36,751 nucleotides of DNA from [Clostridium] aminophilum (GCF_900101295.1 NZ_FOIL01000032.1:1-36751), one strand, 5' to 3'. Positions 16,960 through 24,766 are shown, counted from the stretch's first letter. Notes: generated by a model from the letters alone, not told the origin. Translations and numbers: made by a program.

Positions 16960-16992
16960 AAAAAAAGCCGCCTGCAATTATTACAGGCAGCT
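16960..16992 (-). terminator. Intrinsic terminator/attenuator immediately before the SDR gene
   Basis: On the minus strand AGCTGCCTG pairs with CAGGCGGCT (one mismatch) around an 8-9 base loop, followed by seven T. The T-run ends only about 17 bases before the SDR start codon, so it either ends the kinase transcript or acts as a conditional attenuator in the SDR leader. Confidence 0.65.
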
Positions 16993-17255
16993 CTAAAGAA
17001 TTTTAAAATTTTTTTGTTTCTTTGGGATTTTTTGGTTTTTGGTTTTTAGCGTCAAACACTTGTAAAACCATATTTTTTTAAACAAAATAATTTTGACCCA
17101 TAAACCCCTACTATTACTGGCTCTGTAATGTTTTGTTTTTTTAAATAAAATCTACAAAACAATGATATACACCTATACAATAATATAATAGTTTTGTTTG
17201 TTTTTTACAGTAAAATATGTCATAAGTGGTAGATAAATGGTTTATTTCAAATTTG
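16993..17255 (-). promoter_or_regulatory. AT-rich leader with candidate promoter for the SDR-GNAT unit
   Basis: No gene is seen here. On the minus strand TTTACT (17209-17214) and TATTAT (17185-17190), spacer 18, form a plausible promoter. The implied leader of about 230 bases carries A-rich tracts (repeated AAAAACC units at 17030-17050) and ends in the terminator at 16960-16992. The layout resembles a regulated leader, but no known riboswitch was recognised. Confidence 0.35.
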
Positions 17256-17777
17256 CTAATCCAATACTCCCCTTATCGAATCATCGAAGCTTTCTGTGAT
17301 TAGAGTGATCTGTTCTCCGTTAGATTGGTACCCCTCTATGATTTGGTGGTTATCTTGTTTAAGTTGCTCAGCTGAACAATTAGAATCATCAAGCCTTGTT
17401 TCGATATCAGAGCCATGTGATTTTATTTCTTCAAAATGCGAATCTATATATTCATCTGACATAGCAAGGCAGATGAATCTTATCGACTGAAGATACTGCT
17501 CCCCAAAACTATTCCTCCAATCAAAAGGTATATAGCAGCCTTCAACAATAAGGTTCTGCTCATTCTCAATAGCAGTCTTTATTATCTCTCGAACGATTGG
17601 CCAAAGATAGTCTGTAAGTTCATCATCGTCTTCTGGGGTGAAATCAGTAATGCCGCTACGAATAAGTCCCATTTTCAAATGGTCAATTGAAAAATAAGGG
17701 TATTTGTATTTCTCAAGCATCCGTTGTGCCAGAATCGTTTTCCCGACATGGGATGCTCCCGTTATAATTATTACCAT
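17256..17777 (-). CDS. P-loop kinase-like NTPase
   Basis: A 173-residue protein with a Walker A motif GASHVGKT at 7-14, followed by SIDHLKMGL and later LIVEGCYIPFDWR, the layout of small nucleoside/2-phosphoglycerate kinase-like P-loop proteins. The phosphate acceptor is unknown. GGAGG lies five bases before the ATG. It is 52 bases downstream of the second radical SAM gene on the same strand and may belong to the same transcript; whether it takes part in that system is uncertain. Confidence 0.75.
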   Translation of the reverse strand: MVIIITGASHVGKTILAQRMLEKYKYPYFSIDHLKMGLIRSGITDFTPEDDDELTDYLWPIVREIIKTAIENEQNLIVEGCYIPFDWRNSFGEQYLQSIRFICLAMSDEYIDSHFEEIKSHGSDIETRLDDSNCSAEQLKQDNHQIIEGYQSNGEQITLITESFDDSIRGVLD

Positions 17778-17829
17778 CTTTACCTCCGCAACTGGAATTT
17801 GTGCGATTAACTTCCGGTTTATTCTTCCA

Positions 17830-18753
17830 TCAAGGATTATGAATTACATTTCTCTTTCCACTATTGGCAGTTCCTCTTACTTCTTCGTGGTAAAAGTAAT
17901 CTACGATTGTTGGATGTCCTTTCTCTACTCTCTCATACGGAGTTTCATTATCAACAAACCTGCAATCATACTTTTTAGCCAGCTCTTCTGCTTTCTTTTC
18001 CAGCGCTTCAAAATAGCTGCGGTTCTTTTTGTTATAAATTTCGTCATACAGCGGCACCAGATCCGGATGTTTATCGGAAATGTATTTCATGATATCTGCC
18101 TTAAAACCTCCGCGAAGATTCAGATTCTCAAGCCATACAAGGTCACACTGATCTTTTGTCCTGTCTATGATTGCTTCTATATCCGTAATCCCCGGGAAAA
18201 CGGGTGAAATGAAGCAAATTGTACGAATGCCTGCCGCATATACCTCTTTCATTGCAGCAAGCCTTCTTTCTATGCTTACTGCCGCATCCATATCATCTTT
18301 AAACTCTTCATCGAGAGTATTGATTGACCATGATACTGTAAGTCTGCTATTTTCATTGATCTCTTTTAGCAGATCCAGATCTCTTAGTACAAGGTCTGAC
18401 TTTGTGCAGATAAGTATGTCCGCACCACTGTCCTTTAGTTCTTCCAGAAGTCTTCTTGTATTTTTATATGTTTCCTCTAGCGGATTATAACCATCCGTAA
18501 CTGTTCCAATGATTACCTTCTGGCCGGCATACTTCTTTGGATTCTTTATTTCAGGCCAGTCTTTCACATCCATGAAAGTTCCCCATTCCTCCGTATGCCC
18601 TGTAAAGCGTTTCATAAAAGATGCGTAGCAGTATTTACAGGCATGGGGACACCCCACATAGGGATTCACCGAATATCCTCCAATAGGAGTATTCGATTTT
18701 GTCATTACACTTTTTGTTTCTATATGATTTACTTTGATTTTTGGTTGTTCCAT
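17830..18753 (-). CDS. Radical SAM protein, mobile pair type, member B (SPL-like)
   Basis: A 307-residue radical SAM protein. The [4Fe-4S] cysteines are C35, C39 and C42 in GCPHACKYCY. Upstream IGGYSVNPYVG and downstream KVIIGTVTDGYNPLEE and LEELKDSGADILICTKS are typical of the SPL-like (spore photoproduct lyase-related) radical SAM family. Its start lies 25 bases inside the end of the preceding radical SAM gene, so the two are tightly coupled. With the upstream MarR gene this matches, from memory, the arrangement annotated as radical SAM mobile pair protein B. Reaction and substrate are unknown. Confidence 0.85.
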   Translation of the reverse strand: MEQPKIKVNHIETKSVMTKSNTPIGGYSVNPYVGCPHACKYCYASFMKRFTGHTEEWGTFMDVKDWPEIKNPKKYAGQKVIIGTVTDGYNPLEETYKNTRRLLEELKDSGADILICTKSDLVLRDLDLLKEINENSRLTVSWSINTLDEEFKDDMDAAVSIERRLAAMKEVYAAGIRTICFISPVFPGITDIEAIIDRTKDQCDLVWLENLNLRGGFKADIMKYISDKHPDLVPLYDEIYNKKNRSYFEALEKKAEELAKKYDCRFVDNETPYERVEKGHPTIVDYFYHEEVRGTANSGKRNVIHNP

Positions 18754-19427
18754 ATCCTCTGTTCCTCCAGCACTTTGTTAAAAGCATCCGGCATTTCCTG
18801 TATCATTTCTTCTCCCATAATCGGAACAAGATCTTCTTTCCAGAATACAGGAATGTTCAGTTCATGAGCCTGTTCTGTCAATGAATAAGCCCACCCGGGA
18901 TCTGTTTTAACAGTCCTGCTCTTTGCACCTGTCATGGTTCCCACCACAATCCAGTCAATTCCTGTAAGATCAACCTTACCCGGATCATCGAACAAAGGCT
19001 CAAAGGTAACATGATATTTTTTTGCCTTCACATTGCTCCGCAGTGCATCAATACGCCATAACTCAGACTTTCTCGTAACTGTAACGCCAAACCATGCATT
19101 ATCAAGATCTGTTTCAAAAGACAGAAGATCCGGTCGTTTGGTAAGAAAAAGAAACTGGTGCTGAGGATTCTCTGCTATCTTTTTAAAGACTTCCTCTCTC
19201 CATTCCTCATGCCAGCCCGAGAGATCGCTCATGCCGGTCAGCAGAAAATTCTGCGGCTTTTTCTTTTCCATCATACGAAGCTTTCCTTGAAAAAACTGTG
19301 GCTTTTCAAAATCATCTATGATGTGATAACGCCTCGTATTGTTTCTGGCATAGCAGTACGGACATCCAACAGTGCACCCTATAACAAGATTCATGTTCTG
19401 AATCTGATCTTTAATACAAATACTCAT
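18729..19427 (-). CDS. Radical SAM protein, mobile pair type, member A (DUF5131-like)
   Basis: A 232-residue, compact radical SAM protein with cluster cysteines C18, C22 and C25 in GCTVGCPYCYAR. The segments LTGMSDLSGWHEEW and FLFLTKRPDLL recall the DUF5131 (phage Gp37/Gp68) family. It begins with a four-base ATGA overlap on the MarR stop and overlaps the second radical SAM gene by 25 bases: three genes in one translationally coupled unit. The pair is known mainly as a mobile module of unassigned function. Confidence 0.85.
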   Translation of the reverse strand: MSICIKDQIQNMNLVIGCTVGCPYCYARNNTRRYHIIDDFEKPQFFQGKLRMMEKKKPQNFLLTGMSDLSGWHEEWREEVFKKIAENPQHQFLFLTKRPDLLSFETDLDNAWFGVTVTRKSELWRIDALRSNVKAKKYHVTFEPLFDDPGKVDLTGIDWIVVGTMTGAKSRTVKTDPGWAYSLTEQAHELNIPVFWKEDLVPIMGEEMIQEMPDAFNKVLEEQRIWNNQKSK

Positions 19428-19861
19428 TTGTCACTCCATTCCTCAAGGTTTACCCTGATGCGGTTAAGATACTCTTCAAACTGAAGAATCTCTTTATCCG
19501 TAAAATCACGATAATAAATATTCCCCATCTCATTGGATACGGAGTCATAAGCTTCTTTAAGTTCTTTGGCTTTATCTGTGAGGAACAGAAGAGTTTTTCT
19601 CTTATCAGCTTCATCAGTTTTGCGACTTATCAGTCCGTTTTTTTCCATCCGCTCAAGCATGGTCGTAAGTGAAGTAATTGCAAGTCCGCTTTTCTCGGAA
19701 ATAATTTTAATAGGAACACCATCTTCCTGCCATAAGACATAAAGAATCCTTCCCTGAGCTCCGTTAAATGCATCAATGTTTTTTTCTGCCAGTATCCTTT
19801 CAAATATACGATCACCCAGCTGTTTTATTTTTGTAACAAGAAATCCACCATTTGTCTTCAT
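19424..19861 (-). CDS. MarR-family regulator of the radical SAM pair
   Basis: A 145-residue winged-helix protein: IISEKSGLAITSLTTMLERM is the recognition region and RKTDEADKRKTLLFLT the wing. It heads the radical SAM operon. The AGGAG ribosome site nine bases before the ATG lies inside a perfect 19-bp inverted repeat overlapping the promoter, the expected site for self-repression. MarR proteins usually release DNA on binding small phenolic or oxidising ligands; the ligand here is unknown. Confidence 0.88.
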   Translation of the reverse strand: MKTNGGFLVTKIKQLGDRIFERILAEKNIDAFNGAQGRILYVLWQEDGVPIKIISEKSGLAITSLTTMLERMEKNGLISRKTDEADKRKTLLFLTDKAKELKEAYDSVSNEMGNIYYRDFTDKEILQFEEYLNRIRVNLEEWSDK

Positions 19862-19866
19862 AATTC

Positions 19867-19917
19867 AATACTCCTATATCGTAGTTTTATACTACGATAT
19901 AGGAGTATTTGTGTCAA
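19867..19917 (-). promoter_or_regulatory. MarR operator and promoter of the radical SAM operon
   Basis: Two perfect 19-base arms, AATACTCCTATATCGTAGT at 19867-19885 and its complement at 19891-19909, separated by five bases. On the minus strand TTGACA (19912-19917) and TAGTAT (19889-19894) lie 17 bases apart, so the dyad covers the -10 box, the start site and the ribosome binding site. Binding here would block both transcription and, as RNA hairpin, translation. Confidence 0.8.
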
Positions 19918-19948
19918 GCACACATATCATAACTTCCAATTTTATTCA

Positions 19949-20605
19949 CTACAGTATCTGCCTGACAAATGACTTGATTTCCTGCTCCAAGAGCCGAAAT
20001 ACATTTGCAACCAGGTAGCCATCAGCGATTGCATGATTCAGGCGAACTGTTACAGGCATAACCAGACTGCCGTTCTCTTTTCTATATTTCCCCCAATTAA
20101 TGATCGGAGCAAAAAACAAATGTCCATCCGGTAATTCAATATTCAATGAATCATAAGATAACCATGATATGTACGATGCATCAAACCAATTTGGATGATT
20201 AGCCATATCCAAAACGTATTCTCTCGTCTTCTTTGCCTCTTCTATATCCCGCAAAGCAGAGGCGTAAAACTTTTCATAGTCCTTACAGTATTCAGTATAT
20301 ACGGGAGTACATGTTTCCGTATCCTCATGAAAAACATACTGTGTAGGATTGATCACATCGTAGCAGATCAGGTCATCAGTCTGCCAAAGATATCCCATTC
20401 TGTAATCATCACGTGAATTCAAAACCTTTGAGATTAAATATAGGAAATTGATATAAAACTTTGTCCCGTTATTCTTCGAATATGTGACAAGATCCGTGAC
20501 ATCTATTCTCGCTGTTATGGATGTCGAGCATTTACAATCTTCCGAAAAGTGGCGAAACACGCCCTTCCTATAGTATGTCTCTCTGTCAATTACCTTATAG
20601 TTCAT
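19949..20605 (-). CDS. Type A chloramphenicol O-acetyltransferase-like protein
   Basis: A 218-residue CatA-family acetyltransferase that would use acetyl-CoA to acetylate chloramphenicol or a related hydroxyl compound as a trimer. The catalytic histidine is H191 in RLNHAIADGYL; the usual sequence is HHAVCDGFH, so the first and last histidines are replaced by N and L, as in divergent members. TSITARIDVT and FYINFLYLISKVLN are typical. The start at 20605 follows GAGG by nine bases. The gene is upstream of, and separate from, the radical SAM operon. Drug resistance cannot be assumed. Confidence 0.85.
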   Translation of the reverse strand: MNYKVIDRETYYRKGVFRHFSEDCKCSTSITARIDVTDLVTYSKNNGTKFYINFLYLISKVLNSRDDYRMGYLWQTDDLICYDVINPTQYVFHEDTETCTPVYTEYCKDYEKFYASALRDIEEAKKTREYVLDMANHPNWFDASYISWLSYDSLNIELPDGHLFFAPIINWGKYRKENGSLVMPVTVRLNHAIADGYLVANVFRLLEQEIKSFVRQIL

Positions 20606-20632
20606 TTTTGAAATCCTCAATAGAACGTTATC

Positions 20633-20672
20633 CTGAAATATAATTTGCCTCTAAAAATTCCGATTTATCTCA
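20633..20672. repeat. 40-bp direct repeat, copy 1
   Basis: Begins CTGAAATATAATTTGCCTCT and ends CCGATTTATCTCA. It matches 24631-24670 at 38 of 40 positions in the same orientation. It overlaps the last codons of the DUF4143 ATPase gene. The pair bounds a 4-kb block holding the ATPase, PhzF, YoaP and MerR genes. Confidence 0.8.
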
Positions 20673-21855
20673 TTAACCAATTAGTTAAATCTAGTACTTT
20701 TATTCCTTCTATGTCATAGTCATCATGCTTTGTATTCGCTATCAAAATCTTAGGATATGCATCTTTTATCGCTCTTAGTGGAGACAGCTCTCTTTCCAAT
20801 GTATCTGAATCAGAAATATTATCTGATACTTGGATATACAGCTTCTCATTTTGTTTCATAGCTACAAAATCTATCTCCTTCTGATACAACTTGCCAACAT
20901 AAATCTCGTAGCCCCTCCTGAGTAATTCTAAGGCAACTATATTTTCATATGCTCGTCCATAATCCATATTTCTTGTTCCAAGCATTGCATATCTAAATCC
21001 TAAATCGCTAAGATAGTATTTATCTGATGTTTCTAAATACTTTTTTCCACGAATGTCGTATCGTTTTACTTTGTAGAACATAAATGCACTGCAGAGATAC
21101 TTCATATAATTTCCTATTGTTATATGATTCGTCTCAACCTTATTTTGCTTAAAAACATTACTAATCTTACTAGCAGATGTCAGATTGGAAATATTATCCA
21201 TCATATAATCTGTTAAAGAATCCAAAAGTGCTTCTTCCTTAATACCATACTTATTTACAAGATCACGTTTTATAATTGTAGTGTAAACATCCTTTATATA
21301 TGATGCCTGATCCTCTTTTTCGCTGTATACGTATGCCCCAGATAAACCACCACTCATAACATATGAATCCAATACATTTGCTGTATTAGAATCATATCCA
21401 TAGTACTCACAATATTCAGCAAAACTAAATGGATAAACAGGAATTTCTATAAATCTCCCAGTAAATAACGTCGATAAATCTGAGCTTAACAAAAATGCAT
21501 TGGACCCTGTAATATAGATATCATATTTTCGGCTGTTATATAAACTATTGATAGCAAGCTCAAATTTTTCACACATTTGAACTTCATCTACAACAATGAC
21601 ATTTGTTTTACCATCAATGTATTGTCCTTCGCAAAAATTATAGAGTTCCTTATATGTTTTTAAATCATCGAATTTTAAATCTGCAAAATCAACGTATATT
21701 ATATTTGTATCTTCGTTTGTGCGTATCAGTTCCATATATGCTCGCACCAACTCAGACTTTCCAGAACGTCTCAATCCTGTTATTATCTTTATATCAGGAG
21801 TATCCTTTAATCGAATGAGTCTATTCAAATAATTTTTTCTTTCAATAATCTTCAT
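20665..21855 (-). CDS. AAA-family ATPase with DUF4143 domain
   Basis: A 396-residue protein of the large DUF4143 ATPase family. Walker A is GLRRSGKSEL (about 27-36), Walker B is NVIVVDEVQM (about 84-93), and ITGSNAFLLSSDLST is the sensor region. The C-terminal DUF4143 part contains KEIDFVA near residue 340, a PD-(D/E)XK nuclease-like strand. Such proteins occur singly and in variable numbers in gut Clostridia; their role (possibly defence or toxin-antitoxin related) is unsettled. The gene has its own promoter with three related repeats and stands alone. Confidence 0.85.
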   Translation of the reverse strand: MKIIERKNYLNRLIRLKDTPDIKIITGLRRSGKSELVRAYMELIRTNEDTNIIYVDFADLKFDDLKTYKELYNFCEGQYIDGKTNVIVVDEVQMCEKFELAINSLYNSRKYDIYITGSNAFLLSSDLSTLFTGRFIEIPVYPFSFAEYCEYYGYDSNTANVLDSYVMSGGLSGAYVYSEKEDQASYIKDVYTTIIKRDLVNKYGIKEEALLDSLTDYMMDNISNLTSASKISNVFKQNKVETNHITIGNYMKYLCSAFMFYKVKRYDIRGKKYLETSDKYYLSDLGFRYAMLGTRNMDYGRAYENIVALELLRRGYEIYVGKLYQKEIDFVAMKQNEKLYIQVSDNISDSDTLERELSPLRAIKDAYPKILIANTKHDDYDIEGIKVLDLTNWLMR

Positions 21856-21865
21856 ATAAATCCCG

Positions 21866-21931
21866 CTTTCAAAACTTTAATTTCTTTTCACTTTTGAAAA
21901 TCATTTTATCATCCACTTTCAAAACTTACAA
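21866..21931 (-). promoter_or_regulatory. DUF4143 ATPase promoter with iterated operator-like repeats
   Basis: TTGTAA (21926-21931) and TAAAAT (21903-21908) on the minus strand, spacer 17 bases. The 12-mer CTTTCAAAACTT occurs at 21866-21877 (next to the ribosome site) and 21916-21927 (over the -35 box), with an inverted TTTTGAAA half-site at about 21892-21899. Such spacing suggests repression at the promoter. Confidence 0.55.
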
Positions 21932-21953
21932 TATTTTTCTTTTTCGAAAATAC

Positions 21954-21990
21954 AAAAAGAGCAGCTACCTCGATTTGAGATAACTTCTCT
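21954..21990 (-). terminator. Intrinsic terminator after the PhzF gene
   Basis: On the minus strand AGAGAAGTTATCTC pairs with GAGGTAGCTGCTCT (one mismatch, two G-T pairs), loop of five, followed by TTTTTGT. It lies 40 bases after the PhzF stop codon. Confidence 0.65.
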
Positions 21991-22030
21991 ATGTTACGTT
22001 CAGTATTCAATTAGGTCGACAAACTTGAAT

Positions 22031-22813
22031 TTACAGACACACAGCCAATTCCGAAGTAGCCACAAGAACAGCCTCACCTCTTATAGACATTCTGCCATCT
22101 TTCCGTCTTTCGCACTGCAGATAACCGCCACGTCTTGAAGCCTGATATGCGTCAATAGTATCTTTCCCCAGTTCCCTCAGCCAGTAGTCAGCAATTTGTA
22201 CATGAGCCGAACCACATACCGGATCTTCTTCTATAGAAAGTTTCGGGCAAAAGCTCCGTGAAACGCAGTCAATCGTGTTTCCACGGGCTGTTGCGTTTTG
22301 TATACGGCCTTCTATTTGCATTAACGCTTTCTGATCCGGATTCATTTCCCGTACCTTCTTCTCTGAATCAAATATGCAAATAAGATCAAGACCCAGAACT
22401 GCTTTTACAGGCCGGATGCCAAAGGCTTTCTCCATATCATCTGTAACGGGAATCTCTTTGAGTTCATATGTCGGGAAATCCATTTCGTACAGACTTCCCG
22501 TTCTTTTAACCGTCAACACTCCACTCAAAGTATTAAACTGTACCGTGCAGCTGTCCGGCTCGTAATAATTCAGAATCACAAAAGCCGATGCCAAGGTAGC
22601 ATGACCGCATAGTTCGACCTCGGTTCCCGGTGTAAACCAACGAAGATGATAACCTTCGGTCTCTTTTACAATAAACGCGGTTTCGGAAAGATTGTTCTCC
22701 ATAGCAAGTTTCATCATCGATTCTTTTGACGGCCATTCGTCCATAACACAAACCGCTGCAGGATTACCGGTAAATGGTTTATCCGTGAAAGCATCAACAA
22801 TATACTGTCTCAT
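22031..22813 (-). CDS. PhzF-family isomerase
   Basis: A 260-residue member of the PhzF/diaminopimelate-epimerase-like fold. TGNPAAVCV (15-23), the catalytic-type glutamate E44 in NNLSETAFI, FTPGTEVELCGHATLA and EDPVCGSAHV are the family signatures. Most members have unknown substrates; true phenazine synthesis needs other phz genes, which are absent. GAGGAGG lies before the ATG. It is monocistronic, with its own terminator. Confidence 0.9.
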   Translation of the reverse strand: MRQYIVDAFTDKPFTGNPAAVCVMDEWPSKESMMKLAMENNLSETAFIVKETEGYHLRWFTPGTEVELCGHATLASAFVILNYYEPDSCTVQFNTLSGVLTVKRTGSLYEMDFPTYELKEIPVTDDMEKAFGIRPVKAVLGLDLICIFDSEKKVREMNPDQKALMQIEGRIQNATARGNTIDCVSRSFCPKLSIEEDPVCGSAHVQIADYWLRELGKDTIDAYQASRRGGYLQCERRKDGRMSIRGEAVLVATSELAVCL

Positions 22814-22914
22814 CTTTTTTCCTCCTCAAATCCCAATCGTCAATAAAACAGTACTATAATCTCTCAACAAAATGCGATTTGTCAGTCTACATTGTATTCC
22901 GGTTAATACGAATA

Positions 22915-23661
22915 TCACTTTCCTGTGAGTTTTAAGAATTTCTTATCGTTCATTTGCTCGTTTGTAACATACTCCCCATCATGGAACAACGCATAATTCG
23001 TGATCGGTGTCGGTGCATTCTGTGCTTCTTCTTTGCTTTCAAGATGTATTGCCTTGAATGCAATATCATTTTCTTTTGCCGTCTGCTCCAAAACCGGGAC
23101 ATATTTTGCATTGAACGGGCACTGATTCGTATAGTACAGAACATATCCCTTCTCTTCTATATGCGGATGTTTTGCACATTCCTTAAACAGCGGAGCTTTT
23201 GCATTTTTATCGAATGGCATATACCAAAGCTGAATCCCATTATCAGCTTCATCGCTCACGACAAATCCTTTGTACTTTAGAAACTTCGGATCAGCCAGAA
23301 ACGGTTTCTTCTTTGAAGCGCAAAGAATACAAAGTCCTTTTTTCCCCTTTTCCTTACTATCCTCGATGCAGGCAGTAAGTAGATCAGTAGAATATCCATG
23401 TCCTTTGAAAGCCCCGGACACCCAAAGACAGTCAATGTACATATATCCATCTGCCTCTATCGGAATCCATGCGTTTTCCGCCGGGATATATTCGATAAAG
23501 CACTTTCCGCGCTCTACGCTCTTTAGGAAAACAAGCCCTTCATCAAACCGCTCCGAAAGCCATGCCTTCTTTGAAGAGACCTGAACATCCTTATTATTTG
23601 ATATCGCGCAGCAAATATGCTCCTCTTCGAGGTTATCTTTTGTTACATGAACATATTCCAT
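22915..23661 (-). CDS. GNAT acetyltransferase with YoaP-like C-terminal domain
   Basis: A 248-residue protein. Residues 1-145 are a GNAT domain (YIDCLWVSGAFKGHGYSTDL contains the acetyl-CoA loop). The remainder is a YoaP-like, thioredoxin-fold-type domain with VLYYTNQCPFNAKYV, where one cysteine sits at the usual active site. The ATG at 23661 is chosen for AAAGGAG six bases upstream; the longer frame to 23694 would contain it. It follows the MerR gene after 58 bases and is presumably controlled by it. The substrate is unknown. Confidence 0.85.
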   Translation of the reverse strand: MEYVHVTKDNLEEEHICCAISNNKDVQVSSKKAWLSERFDEGLVFLKSVERGKCFIEYIPAENAWIPIEADGYMYIDCLWVSGAFKGHGYSTDLLTACIEDSKEKGKKGLCILCASKKKPFLADPKFLKYKGFVVSDEADNGIQLWYMPFDKNAKAPLFKECAKHPHIEEKGYVLYYTNQCPFNAKYVPVLEQTAKENDIAFKAIHLESKEEAQNAPTPITNYALFHDGEYVTNEQMNDKKFLKLTGK

Positions 23662-23680
23662 GACCGCTCCTTTCAATAAT

Positions 23681-23710
23681 ATGCCAAGGAACACTTAAGC
23701 TCCTTGGCAT
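23681..23710 (-). other. Hairpin between the MerR and YoaP genes
   Basis: A perfect 10-bp stem, ATGCCAAGGA against TCCTTGGCAT, with a 10-base loop, sits just before the YoaP ribosome site and has no U-run. It could partially end or process the message and lower expression of the second gene. Confidence 0.45.
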
Positions 23711-23719
23711 AGATAGTAT

Positions 23720-24523
23720 TTACTCAATAGGGAAACAAGCTTCCGTTACATACTCATCAGGATTCTGTGTCTGTGCAGGACTCACATGATAGATATTAAA
23801 CATAGGACCATTCATTTTATATCCATTAGCTTTGATCCATGACGCCACAGTTGCATATGCCTCACCCAGCTGATCGTAGCTGCCTTTAATAATACAACTT
23901 GCAACTTTTACTTCAGGAAGAATTTTAAACTTCACATGTTCTGTATCGTTATAAGATCCACTCACGGTCATCCACGCAATGATCTCAACATTTTCTTCCT
24001 TGTACTCGGGGTCAAGAAACTCAGCCGCCGCAAGACACAGGTCTGCCGGCACAAGATTCTTGCATTCGCTCATCATTGTATTCCAAAGCATTCCTTCATC
24101 CTCATAGTGAGGAACCACCATCTGAACCGTGGCAGCATATCTCTCAGGTATTGTTTTTACAGTTACATCAAAACTCATATTCTGCTCCTTCCTCAGCCTC
24201 TTTCTGGCTGTTTCCAGAAGCATCAGTTTGTACTCCGTTTCTTTGGAAAGCTTTGATAGTTCCATCTGCCTCTCTGACAGAAAGGCATCCATCTTTTCTT
24301 TATCATCATAGCTGTCAAGGATCTTGATAATATCTGCAAGGGCAAAGCCCATATCCTTGAGTGATGTGATCCTCCCGATGGTAAAAAGCTGTTCCTCGCG
24401 ATAATAGCGGTACCCGGTAAAATTATCGATTTCAGCCGGTTTCAAAAGTCCGATATCATCATAGTGACGTAACATCCTGATGCTTACTCTGGATAGTTTT
24501 GAAAATTCGCCTATTTTAAGCAT
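23720..24523 (-). CDS. MerR-family regulator with GyrI-like effector domain
   Basis: A 267-residue regulator: MerR HTH (LSRVSIRMLRHYDDIGLLKP) in residues 1-70, a coiled-coil linker to about 115, then a GyrI/AraC-effector-type ligand domain (FDVTVKTIPERYAATVQMV onward) of the kind found in BmrR-like multidrug sensors. GGAGG precedes the ATG by ten bases. A MerR-type promoter lies immediately upstream at 24567-24597, so it is probably autoregulated and co-expressed with the YoaP acetyltransferase. Confidence 0.9.
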   Translation of the reverse strand: MLKIGEFSKLSRVSIRMLRHYDDIGLLKPAEIDNFTGYRYYREEQLFTIGRITSLKDMGFALADIIKILDSYDDKEKMDAFLSERQMELSKLSKETEYKLMLLETARKRLRKEQNMSFDVTVKTIPERYAATVQMVVPHYEDEGMLWNTMMSECKNLVPADLCLAAAEFLDPEYKEENVEIIAWMTVSGSYNDTEHVKFKILPEVKVASCIIKGSYDQLGEAYATVASWIKANGYKMNGPMFNIYHVSPAQTQNPDEYVTEACFPIE

Positions 24524-24566
24524 TTGTTCCTACCTCCATGGATGTTTTTCTCTTGAGCTCACTACA

Positions 24567-24597
24567 ACGATAATCCCTCACATAATGTGAGAGTCAA
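24567..24597 (-). promoter_or_regulatory. MerR-type autoregulated promoter
   Basis: On the minus strand TTGACT (24592-24597) and TATCGT (24567-24572) have a 19-base spacer filled by the palindrome CTCACATAATGTGAG (24577-24591, central base unpaired). The elongated spacer with a dyad is diagnostic of MerR-activated promoters. Confidence 0.7.
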
Positions 24598-24630
24598 TAT
24601 ACATTTTTTATGTTTTCATAAAACGTAAAG

Positions 24631-24670
24631 CTGAAATATAATTTGCCTCTAATAATTCCGATTTATGTCA
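24631..24670. repeat. 40-bp direct repeat, copy 2
   Basis: Matches 20633-20672 at 38 of 40 positions, same orientation. It lies in the 24524-24831 gap between the MerR promoter and the next operon's terminator. The gap shows no gene. Confidence 0.8.
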
Positions 24671-24766
24671 CTGCCTATCATTATATAGAATCCGCCTCCA
24701 TCACGGAATACATATTCAAAAGTTGTAATAAATAAGAACAGCTATCTCTTTCAAAATAACTGTTCT

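Noticed and set aside
22031-22813. Phenazine biosynthesis
   Set aside because: A lone PhzF homologue does not imply phenazine production; no other phz genes are visible.
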